A stretch of 64,000 bases of DNA from Gymnogyps californianus (GCF_018139145.2 NC_059478.1:310001-374000), one strand, 5' to 3'. Shown: positions 24,930-38,386, numbered from the stretch's first letter. Notes: generated by a model not told the origin, from the sequence alone. A program made the numbers and translations.

Positions 24930-27873
24930 CCCAGATTCAAATGTGAAGAAGAGGGAGGATGGAGTCTTTCACTTGAAGGCAGGGAAGAAAATATACCTTC
25001 ACAAGAGTTTCCTTGTCCCAGCAGAAAAATATAGCTTCCTCTGTTTACCTGTGACATTAAGTCTTAGTACAAACAGAAAGAGAGCTTTAACATAAGACAA
25101 GGTCATCCCAAAGAGACCAGTAATTAGAAAATCCTTTATTGTTACAGTAGTCCCAAAATTCAAAGTAAAAAATGAAGCAGAGATATTAAAGCTGCTCTTT
25201 GTGAAGATTTTCAGTGCTTTACTCTTATGAGTGCAATGAATTTAACAAGGCTGGTCAAAACAATTTTTGTTATATCCCTGATAATTTTTACAAATTTAAA
25301 TTATTTTTCATGTGGAAAAAAATTCTGATCTTGGATATCTTTTAAAATAACATAATAGAATAGGTAATAATAATAGTATAAATATTTAACAATGGTGCCC
25401 ACACAATACAAAACCTTGAAAGGAAACGTTATGTTGATGCTCATAAATCTCATCGTAGACAGTGACAGAGTCCTGTCATTGCAGGGAACTTTCCTCTGCT
25501 TCCAGCATAGTATAATCATGACATTAATCTCTCCCACAGTAGAACAAAACCTTAATAATGCCTGTGAGAGCACATGTATGTCTTTGCATCCCTAAATCCT
25601 GCCAAAAACTCACAGAAGCAGACAGTGAACTCCCATCATTATCATCACCCCTTTTGCACTCTAAAATGGATTAAAGACCAGTATCTAGGCATTTGTTACT
25701 TTGATTTTATGCCTAAAACACTGCTGCGCACAACATCTGTCTTGTTCCCCTGCCCTCCCAAACGTCCTGAAACAAGCCATAACTCTATACCCCAGTGCCT
25801 CCATTTTTACAGGGGGAATCTAGCAATCATCTGCGAAAAATGGCAACAAATAGAAAGCCATCATATAAGGCTATTTCTTTACTATTATTAACTGAAGACA
25901 ATAATCTCTAAAATAAAAATGCTGTTGTCTGGCTAAGTACTAACCCAATCAGTCTATGACACGAAACAAGCTTTTGACCTGCTGGGCTGGTACCCCTTCA
26001 CTGCTTTTCTGACCCCTTAGATTGTGTTCCAGTTCACAGTGGATCTTGTTGTTTACCAGACCCTAAGAAAACTGAGATCCTACACCAGATTTAAACCTCT
26101 AGGTGGTTCTGAAATAAAAGCAGCCACCCAAATGACAGATAGATATTTTTAGGATTGAAATGTATTAATTTTTATTATAAATTTAAATTACGTCAGAGTA
26201 CTTTTTGCAGTGTTTTTGAGAAGGTTAAATGTAGCAAAATGTGGAAGCAGTTTTATTTTTGTTTTATAAGTCTGCATTGTATTAAAGTTTGTGCTATAAC
26301 ATAACTATTGCAGTCTTGGCTGTGCCCAGTGTGATCTATTGTACTGTCTGAAATGGTAAAAATGACGTTTTATAAAATCCAAGGCAAGTTTATGGTTAAG
26401 TTAAAAAGAAAATAAAGGGGTAAAGTGGCTACTGCCAGTTAGACTTACCATATGGAAAAAGTAACATTTTTTCCTGTTTTTTTTTTTTGCTGTTGGTTTT
26501 TTTTGTTTGTTTGATTTTGGTGGGGTTTTTTTTGTTAAGCAATCACACTAGCTGGGAAACAATGAATCCAGTGACTGTTTCTGAAACTTGATATATTAAT
26601 GAAAGGATAAGTGAAATATGTGGGTTTCAAGGTGCAAGATACACTGCTAAAGTATTCTGGAGTCAGAAAATAGTAAGTTAAGTTTCAAGATTTTCAAGAT
26701 TTTTAAAGTGAAATCTTTTATCAGTCCTTGCTAAGTTGATAAAATAAACAGTCAATTTGTCAAAACAGCTCAAAAATTTATGAGGTCGTGAATACAGAAA
26801 TGTTTATAATAATATAATTCCTCTAATTCTTTTATCTGCACTAAATAGGAATAAGAGGGCAAAAGACCAACCGAAAGCAATCATTTCTGCCTTATTTAAG
26901 AGACAAAAGTAAAACAGGCCATGAATACATGCTGGCAGAAGATCTTTTGTGTAAGAAGGTGCCACATTTTTTGAGCAGAATTACACTTCTAAGGCTCAAA
27001 ATTTGCTGTGTCTTTGCTTTGAGAACTATGTAGCCGAAATGCTCTTAGGATTGATTCAAAATATTCTTGCATGAGATAAAAAGTTGTTTTAATTCCAAAT
27101 CTGAGGAATGCTTTTTTTATTCTGTTGGAGGAAAAAAAGATAGAAATATCATTAAAATCTTAATATGAAATATCAGTTGTAGTAACTTGATTAACTTAGT
27201 ATAACAGCTTAATAATTTATTGTTTTAACTGTATGACTATATGACTTTGTTATGAATATTTGTCACATGTAAACATGTAAACAGGCATTTAACTTGCCTT
27301 TGTGCTTGTTACAATCATAATTCAAAACCAGTGACTTGTGAAATGGCTACACATTTCAAGTATCTTGCAGGATGACTAAGTCACAGACATTCTTTTTGAC
27401 TACTTCATTGTTCTATTCAGTCACTACCTGCAATATCTTAACAGGGTCAATCATTTCATGAAGTGAATGACATTACTATTACAGCTCTATTCTGAAGCCT
27501 GACATCGTGGTCATTGATTTACTATGAAAAGTATAATTCTCCATGACAGACAATGTCTTGAATAATATCTTACTGATGAGGTTACTAATGAAATGTTGCA
27601 CATCAAAATGTTTGTCATGCACTTATCAGTTCCTATCAACTGCCCATGGCTCCAGAAAACTGTCTTTTGGTTTTCCATTCTGGGAACTTTCCCTCTTCCA
27701 GAATTTCTGTTAATATCTTTTTCTTCCTTCTTTTTTTTTTTTTTTCCCCCTTCCCCCCCAGTTCTCATTCATTAGAGAATGAGAGGAGAACTTTACCTTT
27801 TCTCCTGGTGGGGAGGTTCATTAGAAACTGAGGGTATTTACTAGCTATCAGGAAACACTAACTGGACCCGAGT
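24930..27873. other. Non-coding DNA, no gene seen
   Basis: AT-rich sequence without a supported gene. It includes a T/G-rich low-complexity run at about 26470-26540. Near its right end there is a long pyrimidine tract (about 27716-27759) that ends in CAG, followed by a hairpin (27763-27784). Confidence 0.6.
27716..27784. repeat. Pyrimidine tract followed by an 8-bp hairpin
   Basis: An almost pure T/C run ends in C7AG at 27760-27761, which looks like a strong splice acceptor on the plus strand. Immediately after, TCTCATTC (27763-27770) and GAATGAGA (27777-27784) form a perfect 8-bp stem with a 6-base loop. No convincing downstream exon follows, because the minus-strand LTR begins at 27874. 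It is probably low-complexity sequence. Confidence 0.6.
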
Positions 27874-28476
27874 TGTCGTGGTTTAACCCCAGCCAGCAAC
27901 TAAGCACCATACAGCTGCTCACCCCTCTCACCTCCCAGTGGGATGAGGAGGAGAATCGGGAAAATAGGTAAAACTTGTGGGTTGAGATAAGACCAGTTTA
28001 ATAACTAAAGTAAAATAAAATATAATACTAACAATAATAATAAAAATATAATAATAATAATAATAGTAATGAAAAGGCATATAACAAAAAAAAAAAGAGA
28101 GAAATAACACCCAAGAAAAGACAAGTGATGCACAATGCAATTGCTCACCACCTGCTGACTGATGCCCAAGCAGCGATCCACCCCTCCTGGCCAACTCCCC
28201 CCTGTTTATATACTGGGCATGACGTTCCATGGTATGGAATATCCCTTTGGCTAGTTCGGGTCAGCTGTCCTGGCCATGCTCCCTCCCAGCTTCTTGCACA
28301 CCTGCTTGCTGGCAGAGCATGGGAAACTGAAAAGTCCTTGACTTAAGATAAGCACTACTTAGCAACAACTAAAACATCAGTGTGTTATCAACATTATTCT
28401 CACACTAAACCCAAAACACAGCACTGTACCAGCTACTAGGAAGAAAATTAACTCTGTCCCAGCCAAAATCAGGACA
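27874..28476 (-). mobile_element. Solo LTR, ERVL-like (copy 2)
   Basis: In element orientation it has the same ends as copy 1 (TGTCCTG... and ...CCACGACA). The TATA box reads TTTATATA on the plus strand at 28205-28212, with TGACGTTC beside it. The likely polyadenylation signal reads TTTAAT on the plus strand at 27997-28002. The R region has TAA/ATA triplet runs (about 28020-28075), as in copy 1. The flanks CGAGT and CAATT match at only 3 of 5 bases, so the target duplication has decayed or was never present. Compared with copy 1 it carries scattered changes and a small difference in the triplet run. Confidence 0.88.
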
Positions 28477-31400
28477 CAATTTAGACACCTTAAATACATA
28501 TATATCCTTTGGGATATATATATCCCAAGGATGCATATTTCAAGTAGACTTACAAACTGTTTAACACTATAACCTGGAGAAGAGAGATGTGCCTATGAAA
28601 TAAATGCAAACTAATGTGACTCAAAGAACAATAACACACTTTCATTTATAGGCAGAAACGTTCTCAAAAACATTTGTTTGTATTCTTTCCATTCACCAGC
28701 CTGGAGAAAGAGGATTGCCTGAAACATGCAAAGGACACTGTGTTTGTAAACCTCCTCTTTCTTGTATAAGTACCTGGAAAAGAAATCCAGGGATGAGACC
28801 GTAGGAGCTAATTATGTTTTTTCCAGCCTTTTAGAGAAGTTCAGTAACATTTTTGGATATGGTTTGGCTATGCAAAATACTAATCAGCGAATGATACCAT
28901 GGTATCATGCTGATTACAAGTCATGGCTGCTAAGGATGTTGCTTGAGAGTCTCACTCACTTTCCTCAACTTCCTATAACTTCCCAGGAGAACATGCCTTC
29001 TCTTGCTGCCTCTTTTACAGGTGTACTAGAGGTGGTGATTAGAGCTGAAACTCTTCTTATTTAGATCATAAACTTTACAAAACAGGTTTCTCCTTTCATG
29101 CAGTGACTTGTGACCTGAGAGTATTTCCATTGTGGATAGCTAGATACCACCCCTCTTCCTTAGTTTTTGTCCTTGCTTGTTGACAATTATTTTTCTGTGA
29201 TCTTCTGAAAATGCTGGGCAGACCTAAGACAGCCTCAGTTGTAAAAATGTGCCAGTCCTTCTTGGAAAGATTAGACAGCATTGTCCTGAAATTCTGGCAG
29301 AGCTTGCTCACTTTTCCATACTAGGAGGGATTTTTCTCTCTGAATTTCATGACTCCATTTTGTCTTTTGACCTTCAATCTCCATTACACTTCACTTTACA
29401 CGTAATCTCAAAAAAATGCATTTATTTTTCTGGGGGAAAAAAAGGATGCTTTTGATGTTAGTCTCTTGCCTCTAATTGTATTTATTCACAGAACTCAGAT
29501 TTAATACATGCTTTTGGTATTTTGTAATAAAACAGAAGGACATGACATTAATTAAGTATGCCAAAGGACAATGAAATCACATTTTGATTATTAATACATT
29601 TTAATACATGATTTGGTTAAAATGTTCTCTGTTGGAGGGGCTGCTGCATTATTAAGATGTGATCACATAATTTTACCCTGATGCTTCATTTTGCCAATAC
29701 TGTGGCTACAAATTATTAAATAGCAATAAAAATCAAGCTTATGAAAGAAAAGCTGTTACACAGCACTTAACTGAATCCAGCAAATAAAACCTGCCTTGAT
29801 TTGGGCCATTAAGATATTTGGAAAGCAGACTTGCTATAAGTTTGTAAGCCTAGTAACATTCTAAAATGCATGCTTTTTGTGTTAAAAACAAGAAAATATA
29901 ATGTGCCTAACCATATTTGACAGCAATTATGAATTAATTGTATTGAATTTTAAAATGTCTGTTAAGCCTCAGGGTAAAATATGGCATAGAAAAAGGATTA
30001 ATTTTAATAAAAATAACAGAAAAACCTAGGGACTGGTAGGCAGCCAAACTTTTTATCTGTTTTCCCCTATAAAATTGCATTTATTTGCATTATAGGATTA
30101 AAATTAATTACATTTTTTTTTTCCATTAGTCTTACAGCTCAAGAGAGATTGTATCGATTTATATGACCAAGTTCCTCTATGCAGCAAGACTCTTGCTGTG
30201 ATTGGATTGAAGTTGTTAATAGAAGATATATGCATATGATGGTAACAAGACTTCTGGTCTTTGACAGATTTTGTGGACCTATCACTATCAACAGCTGCTT
30301 CCCAGAACTCAGTAGAAGGAAAAGCCATTTTTCTTGGTAAGGCAAGACATTATCCACCAGCTGATCAGATATTTGCTGAGTTCTAGGAAACCACATCTTT
30401 CCTATACTCTTGGCTCACTTTTGCTACTGCTCCATGCTAGAGCTCCCAGCTCCACAGGAGCACCTCCATGTGCTGCTTAGTGGCAAGTAAGACATGATCA
30501 GGAAAAGGATAATCTTCTAACATTCTGCTTCAGGACTCAAGATATTTTTGTGTTTGAATCTATAATTTTTGCCATACAAAGATTTGTTCTACACTACAGA
30601 GTTTGGCCAGTACAGCTATGCTGCACAGAAATGTTTGTGTGAGGAGAAAATCTCCCCTCCTATGTACTTCACCCACAATAGACCCAGCTACACTAGCTAG
30701 ACATGGCTTAGTTTATAGCCTTCAGGAAAGTGGTTTAGCTTTGATGGGCTGACACTACACTATCTATATTATTGCTTATTGTACCCTAGAGATTTTAGCC
30801 TTACCTTAAACCAGCATTGAAGAACATGAATCTCTAATGGGGAATCTTTCTAAATTTTAAAAATTTCCTTACGGGGAAAAGAAAAACTGACACATGAAAC
30901 ATAATTGATTGTAAAATAAGATCTTCAACAGCAATCAAAGCTGTCTATTGGCTATAGATGAGAACAGCAGGAAAAGTGGAAAGTGGAAATGTGAGAGCTA
31001 GTTAGCAAGTAAAAATCAGAATAGTTGTTGGTATTTTTGGTTGGTATTAGCAGTTGCAATTCCTTCTCCATAGTCAAAAAGAAATGTGGGCTTAACAATT
31101 GCTGCTTCTATTGTGGTGCCTATGCCAGCAGGAGGTTTTTCAAAGAAAACTTATTCTAATCTAACTCAGCATGCTATCCTAATCTAACTCAGCATGTCCT
31201 TAATGGCTGTTGAAATACTGGAATAACCACAACCTAGAATAGCCATCATTCAACCTCAAAAGCAAAGTTCATGTATGAGACCACTATATGTGCTTCAGAG
31301 CTTGCTGATCCTCTTAAAGAAGCAATAAATCCTATAAGGTATATATAACATTACTACAGCCAAGTTTGTGCATGTGCCAAAATTTGAGCACAGTCCCCAT

Positions 31401-34079
31401 GAGATCATATTTTTTCAGAACCAGAAATTACAGAATCCAGAGAAGCACCAAACATTTAAGTGTTAATCCTAACTATACCTGAATGCCAAATATTTGAGGT
31501 TCAGCCATCAATCAACTGCAAGTCAAATATATTCCCAGTTATCTGTAAATGATTCAGTTTGTAGTAATAATTCAGATACCCTTACTGGATTACTGTGCAC
31601 TTCCTCTGTCTGGAAGCAATTTGGTCACGTTTGGATGGCTATCTGCAGTGTGGACTCGTGAAATTAGGTCATTGCTAGCTCAATGACTCCTTGCTTCAGG
31701 AGCAGTGTCACTGACTTTTCTCCCTCCATGAGTCCCTATTTTTATAGTCTAATGTAAATTGCATTTTTATTATCTGTGTTTTTGTTTTATTTGGGTTATC
31801 CCAGTCTTTAGTGACCCTAGAGAATAGAAAGCTGATTTATTCTTTGGGTCTTATTCAATCAGAGGAACTTTTAACCCACAATTAGTGGGCTTTAAAAAAA
31901 AAGTAAGTAAGATACTATGCATAGGGATTTGTCTCTTTTCCAATTACATTTTAATAGAACCATTACATTGTAAGACAATCAATTGGGTTTGTGTTCAAGG
32001 AACGTCTTACAGAGCAGTTATAAACTAATATCATTGCTATTAATTAATTCCAGTAACTGCAGTAACAGAGCTTTACTGCTACCTCAAAACTTCTTTATTC
32101 TAATTTTTTTTTTTTTTCAGTGTTCCTGTCTTGCTCACCCAGGCTATGATTACTTGGAATGCAACACACTAATGATTTACCCTATCAGAAGTTCTTTATC
32201 AACTCAGAAATTCAAAGTTTTAAATGGAAATCCAGCTTTTGTCAGTGAATTTTAGAAATCTGAATTTCTTTAAAATCATGCAGGAAATATCTCACATGAG
32301 ACAGTAATGTCAGAGTTTTCTTCACAAAGCAGCAGCCAAGCATTTCGAGTGTGTTATAATAAGTAGAATTAAGCTGAGTAGCTAAACTGATACTAGCTAA
32401 ATTGAATAATGTACAAAGGGAAGAACCATCAGTACTAGTGAAGTAGTAGTTAAAGAGAAATTTTAAATTTTAATTAGCATTTAACAAACCAGAACTTTCC
32501 TATTGCACAGTCCTTAGTGGATTGCAACAATAAAGGGAATTCTGCTTTCTCAGTAAGTAATATTTGAAAGATAAAATAGAACATATAGAATCTTTTTTTT
32601 TCTTTTTATTAGTAAAAAGCTATTCCAATTCTTGAAAACTTTCAAGAATTTCCAACTCAACAGAGCCTAAAGAAATGGATTGATACTGAATCTAAATCAA
32701 ATGCTCAAATATTTCTCTGAATCTTGCACTAAGACCACTTTAGAGTGACAACAGAGGGCAGGTAAAACAGAGCACGCTGAAACAAAGCCAAATAAGTGTC
32801 ATCATAAACAATAAGTGAGAAAGAAAAAGACCAATTACAAATATCCTCCTAGCTTGATTTCCAAGGAATCTTGTGCTATACATACAGAGACATACTTGCA
32901 CTCAAATGCACCAATAAAGAAGTGAAGAAGCCCTACTTGCAAGGCAAACCTAGTGGCTCTTGTTTGTCTCTGATGTGACATCATCTCATGTCAGAGAGAA
33001 AAGTTATTTGTGAAAAAACGTTTGGCTTGCCCCACTTTAAAGAAAGGGTAAACTTTCATTGAAAGTTGTTTCTTTCTAAAACTAAAATATCATAAACTTA
33101 ATTTCATATGGATCCTACTAGTCTGTCAGATACTTGACAATTATTTTATTCCAATAAGAAGAGATTACAGCTGTTTAAACAATCTTCTGTTAAAAAAATG
33201 TAGTATATGTGTTGCAATTACAATGCAAACAGAAGTAAATATTAAATTACTAATAGCATTTACTTTCTCCTAGCAGAGAGCAGATCGAAGAAATTTGGTT
33301 TTGTATAGAAAATCAATCTGACTTCAATCGAAACATCAGTCATTATGCTTCTCTTGGGAAACTCTTCTTCAGTCATCATTTGTTGAGAGTAAGATAGCTT
33401 GCATCTACACACAATGCCCTCCACCCTTCCTTTTCATATGGCAGGTGTTCAGGATAACTTAGATATAGAAAAATGAACCGGTAAAAACAATAATAATGAC
33501 AAATATTTGGACTCAAGAAATGCCTGATGCAATCCTTTGTTATGATGATGCTGAGAAATGGGCTCCCTGTAGACTGAGCTTGCAAAAAGCAAGGTCTGAG
33601 ACTGCATGACCTTCTAAAGTCCAAGGCCCTTCAGACTCTGTCTGTAATATGGGTACATGTGGAAATTCAGCTGAGTCAGGAACATAGCCTGAGCAGGAGG
33701 GACTCGACAAAACGTAAGAACAAACTCCACGTTTTGGAAACCTCCAGTAGGGGGCAAAACCATTACTGTTACACACTGGAAATGGAGAAGGGAAGTATTC
33801 TCAGTCACCAGCAACAGTTCTTACTTCACTAATAATGAAACAGCATTGATACATATATTAGTAGGTATAATATAATAATTCTATAATATTATATATTATA
33901 ACAATATATTATTATCATTAGATGCATATATAATTATAGTACAAATGAGTTAACAGTTACAACTAACACATTAATATAGGGTTTACTTTCATTCTTGCCT
34001 GGTTAATCACATTAAACCTCTTTTAACGTTCTGATTGATACTGATTTCCTATTTTCAATTCATGAGCAGATATGAGCAA
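28477..34079. other. Non-coding DNA, no gene seen
   Basis: No supported coding region. A 20-bp perfect palindrome with AT core lies at 28509-28528, and a short direct repeat CTAATCTAACTCAGCATG occurs twice near 31156-31192. A T run and polypyrimidine segment lie at about 32105-32120. The interval 33860-33940 is almost pure A/T. The remaining frames are short and featureless. Confidence 0.62.
28509..28528. repeat. 20-bp perfect palindrome
   Basis: TTGGGATATATATATCCCAA is self-complementary, and the pairing extends further on both sides past a one-base bulge (ATCC with GGAT). It lies 33 bases beyond the end of LTR copy 2. It could extrude as a cruciform; no function is shown. Confidence 0.85.
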
Positions 34080-34082
34080 ATG

Positions 34083-36225
34083 TTCAGTTGTTTAAGGAAG
34101 TAGTGGATGGGACCACCTGGGAAACTGTCCTCAGGGATAAAGGAGCAGAACAGACCTGGCAGCTATTTAAAGACATTTTTCTAAGAGCACGTGAACTCTT
34201 CCTTCCCATTTGTAAGAAATCAGACAAGGAAGTCAGGAGACTAGCATGGCTGAGTAAGGACCTCCTGGTCAAACTAAAATGTAAGAGGGAAATGCACAGG
34301 CAATGGAAGCACATCCTGGGAAGAATACAAGGATACAACCTGGGCGTGTAGGCGGGATCAGGAAAGCTAAGGCACAGCTGAAGCTGAATTCGGCAAAGAA
34401 TGTGAAGAATAATAAGAAGGGCTTCTACAGGTGTCTTGGTCAGAAAAGGAAGACAAAAGAAAATTTACCAGACTTCCCCCACCCCACCCTCCGCGGTAAG
34501 TAGGACAGGAGAACTAGTGACAACTGACAAGGAGAAGGCTGAGGCAGCCAACAATTTTCTGCCTCAGTTTTCACTGGCAATCACTCTTCCCTCATCTCTC
34601 AAGTCCCTGAACCTCAAGTCAATGGACTGGGGGATTGAAGTCCCACTCATTGTAGGAGAAGATCACGTTCAAGACCATCTGAGGAACCTGAACATACACA
34701 AGTCCACGGGACCTGACAAGATGCATCCCAGGGTCCTGAGGGAACTGGCAGATGTAGTTGCTAAGCCACCCTCTCCATCAGATTTGAAAAGTCATGGCAG
34801 TCAGGTGAAGTCCGCAGTGACTGGAAAAAGGGAAACTTCACACTCATGTTTATAAAGGGTAGAAAGGAGGACCCTGGGAACTACTGGCCAGTCAGCCTCA
34901 CCTCTGTGCCTGGGAAGATCATGGAACAGATCCTCCCAGAAGTTATGTCAAGGCATATGGAAGACAGGGAAGTGATTAGAGACAGCCAACATGGCTTCAA
35001 TCAAGGGCAAATTTTGCGCAACGTATCTGGTGGGCTTCTACAATGGAGTGACTGCTTTGCTGGACAAGGGAAGAGCTGCTGATATCTTCTACCTGGACTA
35101 CTGTAAGGCCTTTGATACGTTCCCCCCCGCAACATTCTTGCTGCTAAATTGGAGAGATATGAGTTTGATAGATAGACTATTTGATGGATAAAGAATTGGC
35201 TGGATGGCTGCATTCAAAGAGTTGCAGTCAATGTCTCAATGTCCAAGTGGAAAGCAGTGAAGAGTTGTGTCCCTCAAGGGTCTGTACTGAGTCCAGTACT
35301 GTTTAATATCTTCATCAATGACATAGATAGTAGGATTGAGTGCACCCTCAGGAAGTTTGCAGATAACAGCAAGCTGAGTGGTGTGGTTGATATGCTTCAA
35401 GGAAGGCATGCCTTCCAGAGGGACCTTGCCAGGTTTGAGAAGTAAGCCAATGTGAACCTCATGAAGTTCAACAAGGCCAAGTGTAAGGTTCTGCATCTTA
35501 GTCGGTGCAATCCCCAATATCAGTACAGACTGGGTGATGAATGGATTGAGAGCAGCCATGTGGAGAAGGACTTGGGGGTACTGGTAGATTAAAAATTGGA
35601 TGTGAGCTGACAATGTGCGCTTGCGGCTCAGAAAGCCCATCATGTCCTGAGCTGCATAAAAAAAAGCATGGCCAGTATGCTGATGGAGGTGATTCTCCCC
35701 CTCTTCTCCACTCTTCTGAGACCCCACCTGGAGCACTGCATCCAGCTCTGGGGTCCCCACCATAAGAAAGACATGGACCTGTTAGAGCAGGTCCAGAGGA
35801 GGGCCATGAAAATGATCAGAGGGCTGGAACACCTCTCCTATGGAGAGGGAATTGGCATTGTTTAGCCTCCTGAAGAGAAGGCTTCGGAGTGACCTTATTG
35901 CATCCTTTCCACACTTTTAATGAGGATTTCCCCTTAAAAAGGGAAAGAGACTTTTTACCAGGGCCTGTAGTGATAGCACAAGGGGCAACGGTTTTAAAAT
36001 AAAGAGGGTAGATTAGATTAAAAAATTCTGTACCATGAGACACTGGAACAGGTTGCCCAGAGACATTGTGGATGCCCCATGATTGGATGTGTTTAAAGTC
36101 AGGTTGGATGGGCCTTTGAACAACCTGATCTAGTAAAGGATATCCCTGTCAATGGCTGGGGGGTTGGAACTAGATGGTCTTCGAAGGTCAGTTCCAACCC
36201 AAACCCTTCTATGATTCTATGATTC
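34083..36225 (+). mobile_element. CR1 LINE, 5'-truncated, ORF2 decayed
   Basis: About 2.1 kb of a CR1 retrotransposon in the plus orientation. Broken frames give, in order: the region between endonuclease and reverse transcriptase (34088-34503), a KSTGPD-type segment of the RT (about 34700), the [12 protein letters not shown] segment (about 34895), motif A with [11 protein letters not shown] (about 35085), [15 protein letters not shown] (about 35260), and a motif C written FADN instead of the catalytic FADD (about 35360). The C-terminal LLRPHLEHC segment follows at about 35710. Stops and frame changes separate these pieces. The 3' end carries the CR1 TTCCAACCC word and ends in TTCTATGATTCTATGATTC near 36208-36225. 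CR1 elements are usually about 4.5 kb, so roughly half is missing at the 5' side. It is not mobile. Confidence 0.93.
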
Positions 36226-37782
36226 ATGAGATAAAAATAAAACATGTATCTATCACTGACACCTGTAGACAGGCTGTGCAGAACCTTACCAATGTCATAT
36301 TAGCTTCATCTGGATGACATTGATACCTTATGGTGTGCTTCCAAAGTTGCAAATATAACTGCAAAAAGTGACAGACACAGTAACTACTGCAGTACAGGTG
36401 TGAGAATGCATAAAAGCTGCTAACTCAGCATCATTAATTTTATACTTCTTGACAATATGATTTTAATGATAAACTCTTAGAACCCATCTGTTCAGCCTTT
36501 ACACTGCTGAGCAGTTAATCATGTGGGTAGTGTCAATGAAGCAGAGAAGAGTGCATGGAGCAAATAAGGGATTATCAGAGTGTGAAATTCACCCTTGTGC
36601 AGAGAAACAATACATATTTTATGTTCTACTGTTGTTTCACTGAGAATACCATAGGTTGGGAAATAAAACTTTTCCTTCTGTAAAGTTTTCACTATCTCTG
36701 AAGTGATCCTGTATGCACTGGGATGAAACAGAAGACATACTCCATAAAGCTTCAGTGGCAATGACATTAATCTGGCATGTGGGAAACAGGTTCAAATTCT
36801 AGTTGTCTTTTTCTTTCATTGAAACTTTAGGTGAATACTTAGATCACTGTTCTAGGATAGGTCAGGCTTGCTTTATTTTTAGCTACTAAATCCTAGATAT
36901 TTTTTTAATTGTTCATAAAAACAACATCCTTGCAGAATATTTGCATTAAATATCTCTGTTGTGACAAACTGAATTTTGCATGTGAAAAAAAAAAGAAGTC
37001 CAAATACTTTCACCAGGAACCAGATCTCATATTAATTTTATCTGTCACATTCAAAGCCTTCATTGAGCATCTTGTCAACTGGACTGAAGCATAGACTATC
37101 ATTCCAGACAGAAAATAGAATGCGGTTTTGACAATAATTTGCAAATCCTTAAAATAGCAGTTTATCCAATATTTCCAGGGATCACTAAGATACAGTAATT
37201 GTTATTATACAATTTGTGATTATATGATATAACATATAATAAGCACATAAACTTTCATATGTATTGGTCAGCCTAAACCCATAACATGGAACAAAGTTTG
37301 TATTTAGTCATTTTAGATAATGGTTTCTCAATCAATCAATGCATGACCTTTTCATGCACAGATAACATCAGCGTCCTATCTTCTATTTATTTTTGTGTCT
37401 ATATGGTATGATGCATTCTATATTGATCAGGGACTTGTTTAGTGCTTCAGACATCTTAAATTAGGAGAGCAAATTCTAACTAGTACAGAAGCTGTTCAAC
37501 TCCAATCCTCTTGATCTTTTTTGTAAATCTTAAAGCTTTGAGTAAATTTCTGTAGAGGATGTCCAATGCAGTGTCAAAAATGGAATCTTCATTATTGTTT
37601 TAATATTGATCTTGGATATTTCCATTTTCAGCATTCTTATATTTTCTAAACCTTTGCAATGACTGAAAAGACAACTCAAATGAGCCACCGTGCTCTTTCC
37701 AGTGATATAAATGTATGGTCAAGACCAATATATTTTTAACACAGATGTATTTTTGTTATGTCTAATCACATGTGTATACCTA
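36226..37782. other. Non-coding DNA, no gene seen
   Basis: AT-rich spacer between the CR1 and the next ERV-type repeat. No frame has a recognisable domain. Confidence 0.6.
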
Positions 37783-38386
37783 TGTTGGGTTTATGTGTCC
37801 AGGTTTTGGCAGTGGTGGGCTGCAGGGGTGGCCTGTGAGAACAGGCCAGGGGCTGCCTGTGCCAGACACAGAGAACTCCAGTCAGTTCCAGCTGGCTCTG
37901 CAAAGGACCAGCTGACACAACTGAGTCCATCAGAAAAGCTGGTGGTGCCTCTTTGGGGAAAAAAAAAACCCACAACAAAGAAAAGGCAGAACACTGCACA
38001 GGAAGTGAGGAGTAAGGGAAAAAAAGTGAGAGAAACAGCCATGCAACACCAAGAACACCAAGGTCAGTGAAGAAGGGAGAAGAGGTGCTCCAGGTGCCAG
38101 AGCAGAGATTCTTCTGCAGCCTGTGGAGGAGACCATGGTGATGCAGGTTGTCCCCCTGCAGCCCATGGAAAGGACCATGGTGGAGCACGTATCCACACTG
38201 CAGCCCATGGAGGACTCCATGCTGGAACAGGTGGATATGCTCTGAAGGAAGTGCAGCCCATGGAGAGCCCATGTAGGAGCAGGTTTATCCTGAAGGCTGC
38301 AGCCGTGGAGAGGCCCCACATTGGAGCAAGGGAAGAGTGTGAGGAGGAAGGAGTTGCAGAGAGGAACTTTTATGGACTGACCATAT
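37783..38386 (+). mobile_element. Avian ERV-type repeat with iterated units
   Basis: It starts TGTTGGGTTTATGTGTCCAG and runs through a G-rich segment, an A-rich segment near 37960 and a block of imperfect repeats. I recall this order as a common avian interspersed ERV-type LTR and leader, but cannot name the family. The repeat units begin with GCAGCC(C/T)(A/G)TGGA-like words at about 38116, 38158, 38200, 38253 and 38299, so spacing is 42-53 bp. The iteration keeps long minus-strand frames open (for example 37766-38272, 168 codons). Those frames are Leu/His/Ser-rich by-products, not genes. No target duplication was identified and the right end is approximate. Confidence 0.6.
38116..38330 (+). 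repeat. Imperfect 42-53 bp tandem units
   Basis: About five degenerate units of the pattern GCAGCC-x-TGGAG-x-GACCATGG-x-GGAGCAGG-x occur inside the ERV-type repeat, with the first three at exact 42-bp spacing (38116, 38158, 38200). The 42-bp spacing is a multiple of three, which explains the long frames across it. Confidence 0.75.

Noticed and set aside
10302..28476. LTR copies 1 and 2 as the two ends of one provirus
   Set aside because: They are on opposite strands, about 17 kb apart, have different flanks, and no retroviral genes lie between them.
35236..35763. 175-codon minus-strand frame
   Set aside because: It is antisense to the CR1 ORF2, whose plus-strand motifs are clear.
36770..36810. 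GGTTCAAATTC as a tRNA T-loop
   Set aside because: The flanking bases do not form a T stem, and no matching anticodon, D or acceptor arms are present.
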